Made by a program: the position numbers and the translations under genes. Positions 8,350 through 20,640 of a DNA stretch of 64,000 bases are shown piece by piece. Origin of the DNA: Gambelia wislizenii (lineage: Eukaryota; Chordata; Lepidosauria; Squamata; Crotaphytidae); the NCBI GenBank assembly GCA_030847615.1, contig JAUMIR010000001.1, positions 68,895,501-68,959,500 on the forward strand, written 5' to 3'. Each line of letters begins with the position of its first letter. The stretch's first letter is position 1. The notes under the pieces are model-generated. The model saw only the letters and a program-made list of their open reading frames with translations, was not told where the DNA came from and did not search any database.

Positions 8350-10635
8350 CTTATCTGAGGACTGATTAAACCCAGACATTGTGGTTTCAGCACCAGGATA
8401 GTTTCGTTAACATCCAGCCTGATGAAATGTTCTGGAAAATTTGCTCCCTATTTTGTGATATTTTCATTGGTTCTAGAAAGGGCTTTTTTCTTTGGATATT
8501 AGATTTTTTGTTTTAGTGTTTTGGAGATAGGTAGCAACTGACTACATATAATGTGAAACAATGTAGTGGCAATTTGAATGTATCAGCAAACTGTTTATTT
8601 GTATCTCAAGGGACAAACTATGTGTTACATTAAAGATGTAGCATGCAGCTTTCCTCTGTGTTTTATTAGTTACTCAACAGTAAATGTGGGAATCCCTGAG
8701 TGAGATCAGGGCAACTATGTATAGGGAGGAGAGGCTTTAAATTTATGGGGTTTTTGTTATTGTATAAAATTGCATCTCCATGAGGCAGTGAATATCAGGA
8801 TGGAAATAGGTGGAAGGAGAAAGGGATTAAATGGGAGGGACCACCTTTAATAGGGTGGGAGCCAAATCCCCCCTCCCCAATACATGCTGTCTTCCAGAAT
8901 GGCGGGGGCGGGGCGGGAGTTTTAAAAATAGAAGAAAATGGAAGCGATCAGATGCCCACTTCTGTTTTTGGTTTGAGAGTTTTCAGGGGTAGGGTTCAGG
9001 CTTGTCCTATTTAATCCCCAAATCACTGCTGCTGGATACCCCATCACCTTATTTTTTTTTTTTTTTGCATTGAGGGAGGTGTGGGGCTGCCAAAAAGGCC
9101 TGAGGAAGGGATGTGTACCATGTGGGCCACATGATATAAAATTTCTTCCCCACATGTGGTAATCTTGATCCAAATGCCCCTCACTTGTGAGTTATTCAAT
9201 AGTACAGGTATCATTCTGTGCTATGTTTTTAATGTAGCGTGTCCTGAGGTGGAGCCTCTTTCAAAGTTATTTTTGGGTATAAAAGGATATATGTCTTTAT
9301 ATCATGTATAGCTTAGACTGGCAACTTCTGTCTCTCAGGGTTTTCAGAATGTGCTAGGTTTTCAGAATAATGATAAGGGGCAGTTGAAATTCATGACTCA
9401 TGGTCATGGGGTTGATAAGAAGCAACTATTAACATGCTGTGTTCTGTCTAAATTTACCAAATGAAAAGTTAATTTGGCAATGTGTTTCTCTGTAAAGTTA
9501 ACATACTGTCTGTGTTCTCATCAACATAAATTGCATGATATACCAACTTCTTTTTAAAAATGAAAATCCAGCTTTAATATGGATTAAAACTAAATCTGTC
9601 TTTAATCATATCAAAAAACGCTTGACAACTATGATTAAAACTCAGAGTAACCTGCCTTTTGGATTTGGTTAGATTTTTTTTTAAAAAAAATCTTTTCATC
9701 ACTCCATTTGTGGAGTATAGAATTGAAAAGTCCTTTTCTGCAAAAGCATTTGACCCTGGAATGCTCCAAACTCCAACAACAGTTATACTCAATTACACTC
9801 CTAGGGTACAGGATCCTGTAATCAAGTATTGATCAATCAAATGGAAAATAAACATTGAACTGTGGAAGTACAAATATAGAAGATATATTAGGTTTAGTTT
9901 ATGTAACATTTAAATAGAAAGTTATGGACAGAAATCCAAAGCAACTCTTTTATTCATTGATAAGGGATATATATTCATTGAAGTGGTAGAATGAACTGGT
10001 TTAAGAGATGTTCTTTGTTTTATATTTCTGTTTGTATTCTGGTACCTAATTTAGATAATGAAGTTAAGAAATGAGAAGTTAATATAAAAATCTTGAATAG
10101 ACTACAAGAAGTCAAATTGAACTGAAATTGCATGTATAAGAAACTAGACATTTCAAGTTCACTTTTATGTGTGTATATATAAAGATATATATACAATATT
10201 AAAGATGTACGACATATAATATTTTGTTATAAGTTTAAGAAAAGTATAGTTTTTTAAAAGATCTACACTTAGAGTAACAATCCAGCTTGTCTTCAAGGGA
10301 CATGTGCTGGTGACTGCGGAAGTCCCAAACATGTTATCTTTTTGGAAGATAATTTGGGATAATTTTTGTCCCCCCCCCACCTCTTTTTTTTTTTTTTGAA
10401 CTTTTTAGCTCTACAATATCCTGTTGGAGTTAGAATGCAATGCAAAATGAGTGGTGCAAAATGAGCCATGCCATAGTGGTGCATTTACACTGGCAAGAGG
10501 CTAGATTAGAAGACTTTTGGAATCCCTTCCAGCTCCAGGATTCTACAAGATTCTGTATATTTACTTATAAGGTTCACATTTTCCCCATAAAGTTTATGTA
10601 GTCACTGGAGTCAACAGCAGCCTCCTAGCTTAACC
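8350..10635. other. Unassigned intron 1 sequence
   Basis: AT-rich DNA with short homopolymers (T run near 9050 and 10384) and a G-rich patch 'gggggcggggcgggag' near 8903. No coding homology, RNA gene or clear repeat was recognised. Confidence 0.4.
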
Positions 10636-10639
10636 TATC

Positions 10640-11035
10640 CCACAATGTTGGTGTTAGGATAAAAAGAAAGCTGATAGGAAGAAAATCAACTCATTTGAGA
10701 TGTGGTGCTGGGAAAGAGTTCTGAGAATACCGTGGACTGCTAAAAAGACAAATAAAGCAAATCAGGCCTGAAGTCTGCCTAGAAGCCAAGATGACTAAAC
10801 TGAGGCTGTCATACTTTGGCCATATCATGCGAAGATATGACTCACTAGAAAAGATGATAATGTTTGGAAAGATTGAGGGCAGTAGGAAAAGAGGAAGACC
10901 ATATTCCGGATGGATAGACTCAGTGAAGGAAGCCATGGCTCTGTTTCTGCAAGATCTGAGCAGAGCTATTGATGAGAAGGTGACCTGAAGGTCTCTCATT
11001 CATAGGGTTGCCATAAGTTGACCTGAAGGCAGCTA
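10640..11035 (+). mobile_element. BovB (RTE-clade) LINE 3' end, plus strand
   Basis: The frame encodes the BovB RT C-terminus pattern: 'MWCWERVLRIPWTAKKTNKA', then 'LRLSYFGHIMRRYDSLEKM', 'GRPYSGWIDSVKEAMALFLQ'. After the stop, 'ttcatagggttgccataagt' is the 3' tail that squamate SINEs share with BovB. BovB is the known horizontally transferred RTE family of squamates and ruminants. 5'-truncated and dead. Confidence 0.85.
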
Positions 11036-11689
11036 ATAACAAATGTGCATGCCAGAGAGATTGTACTCTACTTCTCCCTCAACCATTTTGATTGGTTGCT
11101 GGAATGCTCAGAAGAAAAACATCCACTAGTTTTAAGGCCTCTGCCTCAAAGGGGGTGGGAAATCTAATGATCTGTTTTGGCAGCCAGCTTCAGGCATACT
11201 AGTTTGCTCCTGCAGCTTGGCCTCATCATTTCTTAAAGTTTCATGTCTCACAATACAGGATTTTTGGTGTCCAGTCTACATAAAGTGCAAGCTTTCCAGC
11301 CTCAAATGAGGGACATTCCTTAAAATAAGGGACTTCAGGTAACCCTATAAAGACCAAGGCTTCAGGCCCTCAAATAAAGACCATCCCTTATAATAAGTGA
11401 CACATGGCAACTTAGTCCCTTCAGATGTTGTTGAACTGGATCCCCCATCATTCCTCACTATTAGGTATGTCAGCTGGGGCTGATGGGTATTGCGATCCAA
11501 TAACATTTAGCAGGCATCAAGTTGTCAAAGTTACAGAATCAATGGAGTTTGTCAGCATGAGCCTTGTGCTTCCTGTTGCCTTCATGCTTGCCATAGGCTT
11601 TGCCCAATGTGGTGTGTGGGATAATGCACTTGTGAAAGGTGCTGATTGAGGTTGCAACCTAATTTGGCTACTGCAGTACCTTAGGGCTC

Positions 11690-12140
11690 TTCCAGGTGAG
11701 GGTTTGATCATACCATCCCATATGAACCTGCAAAAGCTCTTAAGATCTTCAGGGGAGGTGCTTCTCTCAATTCTACCATCTTCACAGGCACGTTTGGTGG
11801 GAACATGGGGGAAACCTTCTCCGTAGCTACTCCCAGACGTTAGAACTAGGTGAGGATGGCTCCTTCTTTGCTGTATTTTTTGGTGGCCGGTGTAGACCTT
11901 TCTATTCCAACAAAACTATAGGAACTGATTGCTTTACAAGAGAAGGGCTTTTTGTGGTGCCGTATTCCTTTTTTTCCTTTGTTTTAAAGTAATGGTTTTA
12001 AATGGTTTTAATTCTTTTGTTAGCTCAATAATGTTTTAACCTCAGATTTTGTATGTTTTGACCATACATGTTTTTATTGTAATGTTCTGTCTTTTGTAAG
12101 CTGCCGAGTCCCAGTCTGAAATAAAGGGATGGACAGACGG
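11690..12140 (+). mobile_element. CR1/L3-like LINE 3' end, plus strand
   Basis: Resembles the block at 15395-15775: 'ggtgggaacatgggggaaa', 'ggctccttcttt', then an AT-rich 3'UTR ending 'taagctgccgagtcccagtc' and 'aaataaagggatgga'. The reading frame is lost. Confidence 0.6.
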
Positions 12141-12619
12141 ACAGTCATCCTGCCTCATTTATGAAGTCTGGTGAGGGAGGGTAGTTTCCAGATTATAGCA
12201 GCTTCCAATTTAGCCCTTCCATGTTCTCTCACCATTACTTCCATATTTTTTTCTTCTGCAGAAGATCAGTTAAAGAGGAGTATTCACATTATACCTTCAG
12301 ATTGCTGGCACTAGGTGCCCTCTGTTTGGAAGCACTCATAGAAATGAAAATAATACTGCTGCACAGTTTCTTACAGAGCTTTGAAAGCTCCTCACTACTC
12401 AGAAGCAGTGAAGTACTTCTTTTGTCCCATGGCTGAAAGCAGGTCTGGAAAATACTTTACATTCCAGAGTGCCAACATCAGGTTTCTGGGGCAGGAATAA
12501 AATGTTTAGGTGTTAAGGTTGTTGAAAACATTCAGACCTTTAGGCAGTCACACACAGAAGGTTCTTTTAAGCAGGCTAACATTTTTTCAGCCACCTTTGG
12601 GAGAAGAGCCATCAAACAA

Positions 12620-12813
12620 GAAGTGGGCACTTGTGCAAGTGGGTTAGGTAGATGGGCTGCATTATGAGACCAGGGTGCGAATCCCCTCTCTGCCATGAAA
12701 GCCCACTGAGTGAACTTGGGCAAGTCACAAACTTTCAGTCTCAGAAAACCCCCTGATAAGTTCACCTAAAGGTTGTCATAAGTCAGAAATGACTTGAATG
12801 CACAAAACAACAA
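12620..12813 (+). mobile_element. tRNA-derived SINE with reptile tail, plus strand
   Basis: B-box-like 'gggtgcgaatcccc', then 'ccactgagtgaacttgggca', 'agtcacaaactttcagtctc', and the tail 'gttgtcataagtcagaaatg' 'acttgaatgcac' and AAC repeats. Compared with the copy at 62806-63032 it has lost part of its middle. Confidence 0.75.
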
Positions 12814-13024
12814 CTATTCTGTTAGCTGGAGTTCAGCCTTCAAGAATTACTCTTGGTTTGAGGGTCAAAAACAGTACTTGTAATCACAGTACTAACAGAG
12901 ACACTTTTAGAAATGTGGCAGTTTTTAATATGGCACTCAGCATTGCAGTTTCACAGATACAAATTTCTGATGGCTTAAACAATGCTTCTGTATGTTTGCT
13001 AACACTATACACAAACTTTCCTTA

Positions 13025-13130
13025 GCTGGGGGTCCTCCGGATGTGTTAGACTATAATTCCCACTGCTGGCTGTGCATGACAGGAGTTGTAACCCAATACA
13101 TATGGAGAGCATCAGTTTGGGGAGGGTTTC
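13025..13130. mobile_element. Small foldback MITE remnant (hAT-type)
   Basis: 'cctccggatgtgttagac' and 'gagttgtaacccaatacata' with 'tatggagagcatc' form a decayed inverted pair around 'actgctggctgtgcatgac'. It is one of many small copies of the 'ctccagatgttgttggact' family. Others are near 14400, 17960-18060, 20390, 28320, 44860, 49410, 50980, 57060 and 59750. Confidence 0.45.
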
Positions 13131-13985
13131 AGGTATCTAGCCATAGGGCAGGGGAAATGAAGGCATTCCCCCAATAAGAATTCTTCCCCCAGTGAAATTG
13201 TTATTCATTCTACCCTTAATTTGTACCCTTTTAGAGTGTGAGGTGTTGAAAGTTGTTCACACCTAGAACACTTCTGTTTGCTGTGTTTGCATCCCCATGG
13301 TAACATGGCTTGCCCCTTTTCTTTGGAAGCCTAAACTATATTTCTAAGTATTCAACTGAAGTGCAAATAACTGCAGTGCTAAAAATTGGGGAATTGAAGG
13401 AACATTTCATTTGGGGATGGTCGTATTTGGGGGAGGCAATTCACTAATTTTCCTCCCTGTAACTATACCCCTGGGAAGGTTCCTATACCTAAAGAACTGC
13501 ATTCTTCCCTCCCTCCACCCTGCTGTAATACTCAGATTATACCTGTGTCTTACTGCAGTGTTATTTAATTTTCCTCCACTTAGGAAAAATTCCTAGATAC
13601 ATAACAAGAACACACATCCTTTTTTTTTTAACCACAATTCCCAGCATACCTTAGCTGGTATGACCATACTGACTGGATAATTCTGGTAGTTGTAATAAAA
13701 AAGTAACTTCCCCAAACTCTGTATAACTATCACATTAAGGTCCTCTGCCTCTCTCACAACAGAGTAGTTCCATTGGCCCTGTCTATACTCCAACTGAGAG
13801 TGGAGCTGCACATCTGTGAAAATGCATGTTCTGAAATCAGTGCTTGCCAGTATAACGTGAGTGCAGGCAGGGTGGAGATGGGAAGAGAATTAGCAAGTGG
13901 AAAGAAATCTTTCCATGCCAGCTAACACCCCACCAAATCCTCTTGCTCTTTTCCTCCCAGACATGCTAAGAGGGAAAAGATATTA

Positions 13986-14245
13986 CAGTAGGACCTCCTG
14001 TACCCACTGATTCATTATCCACTGATTCAGTTATCCACAGGACACAAAGCAGGACACCTACCATAGAATCTCACTTGAAAACGTTTCCTCTCTATAGCCA
14101 TTTTCTAGGTCCTCCAAGGCAACTCTATGGTATTTTAAGCTGGAAGTCCCATTATTTTCAATGGTGTTCGTTTGCTATTATCCATGGTTTTCAATATCCA
14201 TGCCCCCCCCCGAACCAATCCTCAGTGGATATGGGGGTCCTACTG
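13986..14245. mobile_element. Tigger-like MITE, full length (second subfamily)
   Basis: A 260-bp element with ends 'cagtaggacctcc' and 'gggggtcctactg', flanked by TA (13984-13985 and 14246-14247). Internal phrases 'ttatccactgattcag' and 'tccatggttttcaatatcc' are typical of Tigger-like non-autonomous elements. No transposase. Confidence 0.85.
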
Positions 14246-14279
14246 TATTATAGAGCACTATAAAAAAAGTGGTGTAGAT

Positions 14280-14380
14280 GTGTGAGTGCTATTGCTTAAC
14301 AATTTGTAAGCTGCTCTCAGAGCCTTTGTGGCTGAAGAATGGGGTATAAGTACTTCAATACATAAATAAAATATAAATTT
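14280..14380 (+). mobile_element. tRNA-SINE 3' end, plus strand
   Basis: 'gtaagctgctctcagagcc' with 'tttgtggctgaagaatgggg' and 'tataagtacttcaata' is the plus-strand form of the 3' end of the SINE at 3538-3829. Only the tail survives. Confidence 0.6.
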
Positions 14381-15394
14381 CTTTGGTAACATGTGCCCTC
14401 TAGATATTGGGACTGATGGGACATCTCCCATCAGTGCAGTTGGTGGTGAGGGATGATAGGAGTTACAGTCCAACATCACTTGGTGGGCCCCATGTTTTCT
14501 ATCTCTGGTCTGGATGATTTGAAAGTGTGACTCAGCAGGCAAGGAAAGGGCTAAACCACTCTACTTTCTTACAAGTCTTACACTGAAAAATTCTTTAAGA
14601 GAGAAGTAAAATATTGAGGACCCTCCATATCTCTTCCTATGCCTTGCCCCAACCCTGAGACGAACCCATCTCTCTTGCTTTTTTTCTTCATGTGGCTTAT
14701 TTTGAGTTCAGTTCAGTTTCAACCTGAACATTTCCTTGATGACAGAAGGGAATGAGATAGAATGACAGTATCTTGATTCCAAGTATTGAAGGGATTCCCT
14801 TTTTGTTGCTTTGTTTTAAACAAAGTGAGCATCAGAGATTAAGTACAGTAATTATGGTGTAAAATTGGAAAAGAATTGTGTGTGTGCATATGTGGTTGCT
14901 ACTTACAAGAACAATAGCTGGTGTTATGAATATCCTGTGCTCTTCAAAAGACACTTTCCCACATGTTGGCTTTACACAGTGAATATGAATTAATTCTTGG
15001 TTTAGCAGTTATTTTTGATCAGTGGGTTTGAGAAGGAGTGAAAAGCCAGCATCTGCCTGAAAATTGGTGCATCATGAATAATTGAACCATGAAAAGGATA
15101 TAAATAAACAGAAATGCCCCTTTCCATCTGTATCTTGGGCATTCCACATCTTATGTTCTATTTCTGATCTTCAGTGGAGAGGGTTCACATAACAAGGAGA
15201 ACTGTATGTAACAAGGAGAACTATTTGGGGAAGTCCAAGATTTTTAGAAGTGAAAAATGTTTGATGGGGTGGGGAAGATGGACATCTCTATGAGGAATGT
15301 TTCAGAAATGCAATCAAAGAAGACTGAACGTGATAAGTGTGCACAGAGTGCTGACAATCTGTGTGTGGGAGAAGAAAAGTGACTAGGAAAGGGG

Positions 15395-15775
15395 AGGGGA
15401 GGTTCTTCTTCCTGGCACAGTTGATGGGAACATGGGGGGAAGGCATTCTCTGTGGTTGCTCCCATACTTTGGAACTCCCTCCCTAGGGAAGCAAGGAGGG
15501 CTCCTTCTTCGGGGTCTTTTCAACATCAGGTTGAGTGGGATCTTTCCTCCCAGCAAGCTTTGGGAAACTGACTTTCTTAAACAAGAAAAGGCATTTTTAT
15601 GGGCCATATGGCTTTTAATCTTTGTTTTAAATGGGTTTAATTCTGTTGCTATTTAATACTGTTTTGATCTTAATTGTGTTAAATTATCTGTGTTTTATTG
15701 CAATTTTCTGCCATTTTGTAAGCTGCCTTGAGTCCTGTTCTGGGAGAAAGGTGGGATATAAATAAAGTGATGAAC
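15395..15775 (+). mobile_element. CR1/L3-like LINE 3' end, plus strand
   Basis: Encodes a broken C-terminal RT phrase resembling 'LWNSLPREARRAPS' ('tttggaactccctccctagg'), followed by the 3'UTR with 'ttttgtaagctgccttgagt' and 'gatataaataaagtgatgaa'. It resembles 11690-12140 and the tails at 23700-23890 and 58640-58790. Confidence 0.7.
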
Positions 15776-15846
15776 AGAGAAAGAGATGCATAGATAGAAA
15801 AAAATGTAGAGAGAACCATTGTCTGGATAGGGTATTTCATAGATAT

Positions 15847-15970
15847 GGGAATTGTGTAGCCCTCCAGATGTTGTTGGACTGCAACTCCCAGCAGCCCTAG
15901 CCAGCAAAGCCAGTGGTGAATAATGTTGTGACTTGCTGTTCCACAACATCTAGAGGGCTACACAATTCCC
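15847..15970. mobile_element. Foldback MITE with 18-bp perfect terminal inverted repeats
   Basis: The ends are 'gggaattgtgtagccctc' and its exact reverse complement 'gagggctacacaattccc', 124 bp apart in total. The interior has 'ggactgcaactcccagcagc', the common core of this small reptile/bird hAT-type MITE family. A related copy lies at 56370-56492. Confidence 0.75.
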
Positions 15971-15979
15971 ACCCCTGCC

Positions 15980-17125
15980 CTAGATCATAGGAGGAGCTAT
16001 TTTTAAATGTCCCTAGGCAACAAATGAGAGTTGTCAATAAAAATTGGCACTGCCAAAAGGTGTTGGTGAATAGAAGTCCTGCACTTGCTCACTTAGTTCT
16101 GGACAATAGCCTAGCTAATGCAAATCCCAGACTAAATGCAGTTCATACTTCCCATTTTGCAGGTTGGTAAAGGCTGTGATTGAAAGACCCTGTAGTACAA
16201 CAGCCCTGCAGTGTAGTAGCTGATACTGAACACTGTAGTCATGTACATCAACTGTGAAGTGTTGCCTAGAGGATTCAGGTCCATTTTGCAGGTTGAGCCT
16301 GATTCTGAGAGGATAGCTTACAACCATCATATATTGTCAATGCCTGGTTTCTCTGCTCACATTGCATGTTGGATTGAAAGGCGAGCATGCAACAACTCCT
16401 CTATTGCTGTATAGTTCACAGTTATGCCCCTACTGCAGGTTGTAGGGCTCTGCTAAGAGACAGTAGCTTGCAGTAGACCTGCAGTGTAATCCACAGGTAG
16501 TATTACAAACCAGAGATAGGACTACATAAATTGCCCCAGATGCCTCCCAAGTCAAAGTGGACTCAGTTACACCCAGATCCTTATGATCCATTGACTTGCA
16601 TGGAGACTTGCAGAGGCTACTGTCTTAATGCTAACCTTTAGGATATTTTCCTAACCTGCTGTGCACAGGCTTGGGTAACCCACATGCCAGGGGTGTACCA
16701 CGACACTTTGTTGTATGGCCCTATTTTTCTCTTATGTGCTATTGGAAAAAACAGTCTTAAGCCTTCTTTAGGTGAATTGTAGGAAGGGATCAGCAGAGTA
16801 AAATAAACAAAATGAGGACAGACTTTTCCCTTAAGCAAGAACATCACTGGAATATAGATAACTGTGGTATTTAAAGTTAGGAAGAATGAACATTTAATTT
16901 ATTTACGTCCTTTTTAGTGGTTGCTGCTCTAGCAGTGTGGTTACTTTGTGGTTACTGCTCTGAGTGTGCCAAAAGCTCTCTTTAACGTATGGGTCACTTT
17001 GAACCTGAAGCTCTTGCTGCATGAAACGGAGAAGTACCCATAATCCAAAACCCAAAGGAAGCAGTTTGTGAAAGGAGGCACTGGTGATGCTCAGGGAATT
17101 AAGGCTCATGGAGTTTTGTGAAGTG
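15980..17125. other. Unassigned intron 1 sequence
   Basis: No coding homology or classed repeat seen. 'cattttgcaggtt' occurs twice (about 16152 and 16282) in a weakly repetitive stretch. Nothing further can be supported. Confidence 0.35.
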
Positions 17126-17129
17126 GGGC

Positions 17130-17600
17130 CTGCGGGGAAGAAATGTTACAAAACTAAGGCTTGTCTCTGTCAGAAGGCAGATAGGGAGAAGCTGACACAG
17201 AGGTAGAGTTTTGATTTGAGAGAGAGAGAGAGGAACAAGAGCTGTAATAGAGACAGGACAGTGAGTAAAAGGAGAGAACTGACTGGTTTGGGGAGTTATG
17301 AATGATTGATGAGTTCAAGGGTTTATGTGTTAACTTTCTGTGTCTTAATAAACTTGCACTTGTTATTTCTTTGTTTACAACTGTCTCTGGCTGTCTCTGT
17401 CATACCAGATAAAGAGTTAGGTCATGTTTACCTCAGTGAGCCCACAAAACAACACAGCCACAGGTCTACATATATGGGGTCAACCTTGAGGCCCAAGTAC
17501 CCAATCCAGGAAAAGATTAAGGGGGGGAGGCAAGATGAGTGACTGGAACCCATGGTTGAAACTGTGGGGCCAGACTGGGAAGGGGATCCGTCACACTGAA
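17130..17600 (+). mobile_element. Possible solo LTR of a retroelement (tentative)
   Basis: Promoter-like purine tracts are followed by a polyadenylation hexamer in 'gtcttaataaacttgcac', a GT-rich 'ctctggctgtctctgtcat', and an end reading 'ggggatccgtcaca'. That R-U5-like order suggests an LTR, but I cannot define matching TG...CA ends or a target duplication, and no internal coding region follows. It could be single-copy DNA. Confidence 0.3.
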
Positions 17601-17822
17601 TGTGTTTGAGGGATGAATATAAATGAAGGTTTGAGGGGTAAATATAAAGCCTACTAATTTTTTTCCTAATAGGGAACTTAGGTTTACTTACTACCTCTTT
17701 GGGGGAAAACAGCAGAAACTCTTATTTGTAATATATTTATTACAGTACTGTACATTATATTTTGATTATTTGGAAAAGGATTACCTAAAGCAAAGCCTTT
17801 ATGGTACAAAGGAAAGTGAAGA

Positions 17823-17842
17823 ACTTCTTGTTTCTCTCTCTT

Positions 17843-17873
<31 letters not shown>
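17823..17873. repeat. (CT)n(CA)n microsatellite
   Basis: TC/CT repeats (about 17833-17852) pass into nine CA units ending near 17873. A simple dinucleotide tract. Confidence 0.85.
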
Positions 17874-18336
17874 AAATTCTCAACCTGATGAAAGCTGAAA
17901 ATGATGCCCACTTGGTGTACTGTTGCTTTCCCAATACAATGCCCTTCACATGTGCTGAACAAGAAGTTGAATCTTCCACAGCTAGCATGGCCATTGTGGT
18001 CAAGGATGATGGAATTTATAGTCCAACATATCTGGAAGCCAGTAGGTTGAGAAAGATTTATCTATATGCCTTTATTCCTTTGAAGCATAAAGCTGTACTG
18101 TTCTTTACCGCCTTTTAAATACATACTGTTGTGTTATATGTACCTGATTTACATTGACTTTGATTTGCAGAGGGAATGTTACTATACTCCGTTGACAGCT
18201 GAATGCATGTTTTGAGGGGATTTGAGGGAGAGTATGGAAGAATCTCGCTCTTTCCTTGTGTCCCTAAGAACTAAGTTTGCTCTGTATTTATAGAAAACTG
18301 CAGCCATCAATAATTATTTCTTCTATTTTTGTCTAG

Positions 18337-18430
18337 GATTTGCTGCCAGAATCCTGATGGCTCTACTGAAAAGGTCCCTGGGTTTATTCCTACCCCAAAT
18401 ATGTAGAACAATAAATCAGCGAAATTTCAG
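18337..18430 (+). other. MRPL14: MRPL14 exon 2 (5'UTR end plus first coding segment)
   Basis: The acceptor 'ttctatttttgtctag' ends at 18336 and the donor 'tttcag|gtattt' begins at 18431. The exon holds 20 untranslated bases before the ATG at 18357 and ends after two bases of a Ser codon (phase 2). The exon 3 acceptor at 24274 supplies the third base, confirming the pair. Confidence 0.9.
18357..18430 (+). CDS. MRPL14: MRPL14 coding segment 1: start and mitochondrial targeting peptide
   Basis: Encodes residues 1-24 and two bases of residue 25 of mitochondrial ribosomal protein uL14m. The peptide starts MALLKRSLGLFLPQICRTIN and has four basic and no acidic residues among large hydrophobic ones, as expected of a cleavable matrix-targeting presequence. 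The human protein has a different but equally basic/hydrophobic leader ending '...CFST', and this one ends 'NFS' before '[10 protein letters not shown]'. The start at 18357 is the only ATG in frame before the junction, and G at +4 gives a fair context. The presequence is poorly conserved between species, so the assignment rests on the in-frame junction with exon 3. Confidence 0.9.
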
Positions 18431-20524
18431 GTATTTGTTTCAGCATGACTAATTGTTAACATGGCTTTGCACCTGAGTATATTTCTTAACAGAACATAAA
18501 TACATTTGGTGAAGTGTTTCTATGTAAATCCTCTGTCTGTTTTCTAAGAAGGAAAAATTAAAAGAAGTTGCATGTCATTTGAGAGAGCTATATTACAAGA
18601 ATTTATGGGTTGCAAAGAGTATTCTGGATTCCTCTCATTGGTTAAAACGGTTAATTCCTAAAAATAAAACCCCCTTATTCCAAAAATCATTATACCTACA
18701 TATGTTTTCTATCGTTCTTTCTAGATTGAAGATAAATTGATGGGGTGAATCACCTGCATAGTTCTGGATGTCAGGCTACTATAAAAAGTGGTGAAGCAGG
18801 AACAGTAAAAAGAAAAAAAAATTGCATTAATAAATGTTAATGTTTCTGGCTGCTGCTGTCTGTTTCTGTAACAAAGGCAACCCTTTGAGAAAAGAGACTA
18901 GAGAGTCTTGTAGGGATTTATTTTAATTCCTCCTACAGTCCATACAGAACTGGAAGACTAAATTGTTGTGGTTTTATCTAATTTTGACATTGTGAAACAC
19001 AGGAAGACAGTTCCCACAGGTGGAATGTCTAATGCTTTCTTGCGGTATTGCTAAAGGCCAAAACTGTCCTTTTAGTTTCTATGTGATAATCTTGGCATTG
19101 GTCCACCTTCTACTAAATTGCATACCAAGAGGAACAAGGCCAGAAAGAACTATTAACGTTTCAGCTTGATATGGAACAAGACAGTGGCCAAGGGGAGGAA
19201 AATAGGCCAAAACTGGAGTCTTGTGGAAATTTATTTCCTTCTCTGCATGATGTTTAAATCTCCTTTAGAAGTGATACAGGAAAGGAGCCTTTTTAAAGTG
19301 TAGATTTGATCTCTTCATTAAGGTTTTGCAACTTTGTGCATGGTTTACCTACACACAAGCACCTTGAAATCAATGGAACTTGTGTGTGTATTACCATAAT
19401 GTGTAAGATTACAGTCCAATATTGTATACAAAAGTACTTGAAAGGACTATGGTGGAGGAGTCAGCTTGGATCCCTGTTGATATTATTGGTTATAGTTTCA
19501 ATCAGCTTTAGCCACACAGTCTATCAGCATGAGCAAATTCTCCCATTCCTGGGTAATGTGGATCCACCCTTATAAAGTTCTTCCTGCAGAAGGAGGGTCT
19601 GACTTGGTTTCTTGTCCCTCTTCTCCATATTCTGCTCTTTTAAAAGTCAATAAATAGAAACTGGCAGGCTTAATTTCAGGCACCTCCAATTTAAAAGGCT
19701 CTTAAGCAGATGAGCAAGGAAAGATCTGTGGCTGTGACTTTGCAGAGCTTCTGCTGTTTAGAGCAGTTAGTAGCACTAAGTTACCTAGATCAGTGTTCCA
19801 GGTCAAAATGTTGGGTTCAGGTGCTCATCCATATGCCCTCCTGTTCAGGTGGTTATGTGGCCTTCCCCCTGTCCGTTAGCAGTTAGTGTGCTTCTCTATA
19901 ACAGTGTGGAAAATATTTGTACCAAATACTTCACCTTCAAGAGGGAACAAAATCCCTTGACTTTTGTGGTTCCTCCACTATATGAGTTCTTTATAGAATG
20001 AGAGAGCTCCTGAGAGAAAGGTTGGCTGTTCCAAGAACTTCTTAAGTGGTTTTGTCAACAAAATGGGGACTTGCCCTGAGGCCCCATGTGTGGGCACTGG
20101 GATGAGGCAAGCTTCTTGCACAGCATTTTGTTTTCACAGGTGAGCATTTTCTGAGGTGCTGTACCTAAGTCAAGTGTATTACCTGGGTGCAATATATTGT
20201 GGGAAATCTCCTTAAGGAATATTTCATCTTTGTTAATATGTGGAAATACTTTTAAAACTCCATTTGACTCCATGTTATCACTTTGCCTATTGCATTGACA
20301 GCCTGATGTGGGAAAAAGGGGAGCCCCCACGCTGAGGCACACCTATAGTCCATACTGTTCTCACCAGACCTCTCCAACATGATGTTGATTTGGACTTTCA
20401 CATGTTTTGAACTCCTAGTATCCTTCACTGTTATCTGGGCTATGGGGAAATGTACTCCAAATATCTATTGGACACCAACATGAGAATGACTTGTGCATAC
20501 TAACTGGAAATGAACAGTTCTCCA

Positions 20525-20640
20525 TGGTTTTGTCCAGCCCTGCCTAGAGATCCTAGGGACTTAACCTGGGAATGCTGTCCTAAAAAAGTGTGCTCCACCA
20601 TTGAGCTGTGGCCCTTTGTCTAGCTCTAAGGATCAAACAT
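20525..20640 (-). mobile_element. tRNA-headed SINE, minus strand
   Basis: Read on the minus strand: 'gggccacagctcaatggtgg' 'agcacac' (A box region) and 'caggttaagtccctag' (B box region), then 'ggatctctaggcagggct'. This is the MIR-like 'gctcagtggtagagca' SINE type. A second copy lies at 57630-57775. Confidence 0.65.

Noticed and set aside
12620..12700. A tRNA gene
   Set aside because: Only A/B-box-like motifs of a SINE are present; no cloverleaf can be formed. The same applies at 3750, 20600, 57740 and 63000.
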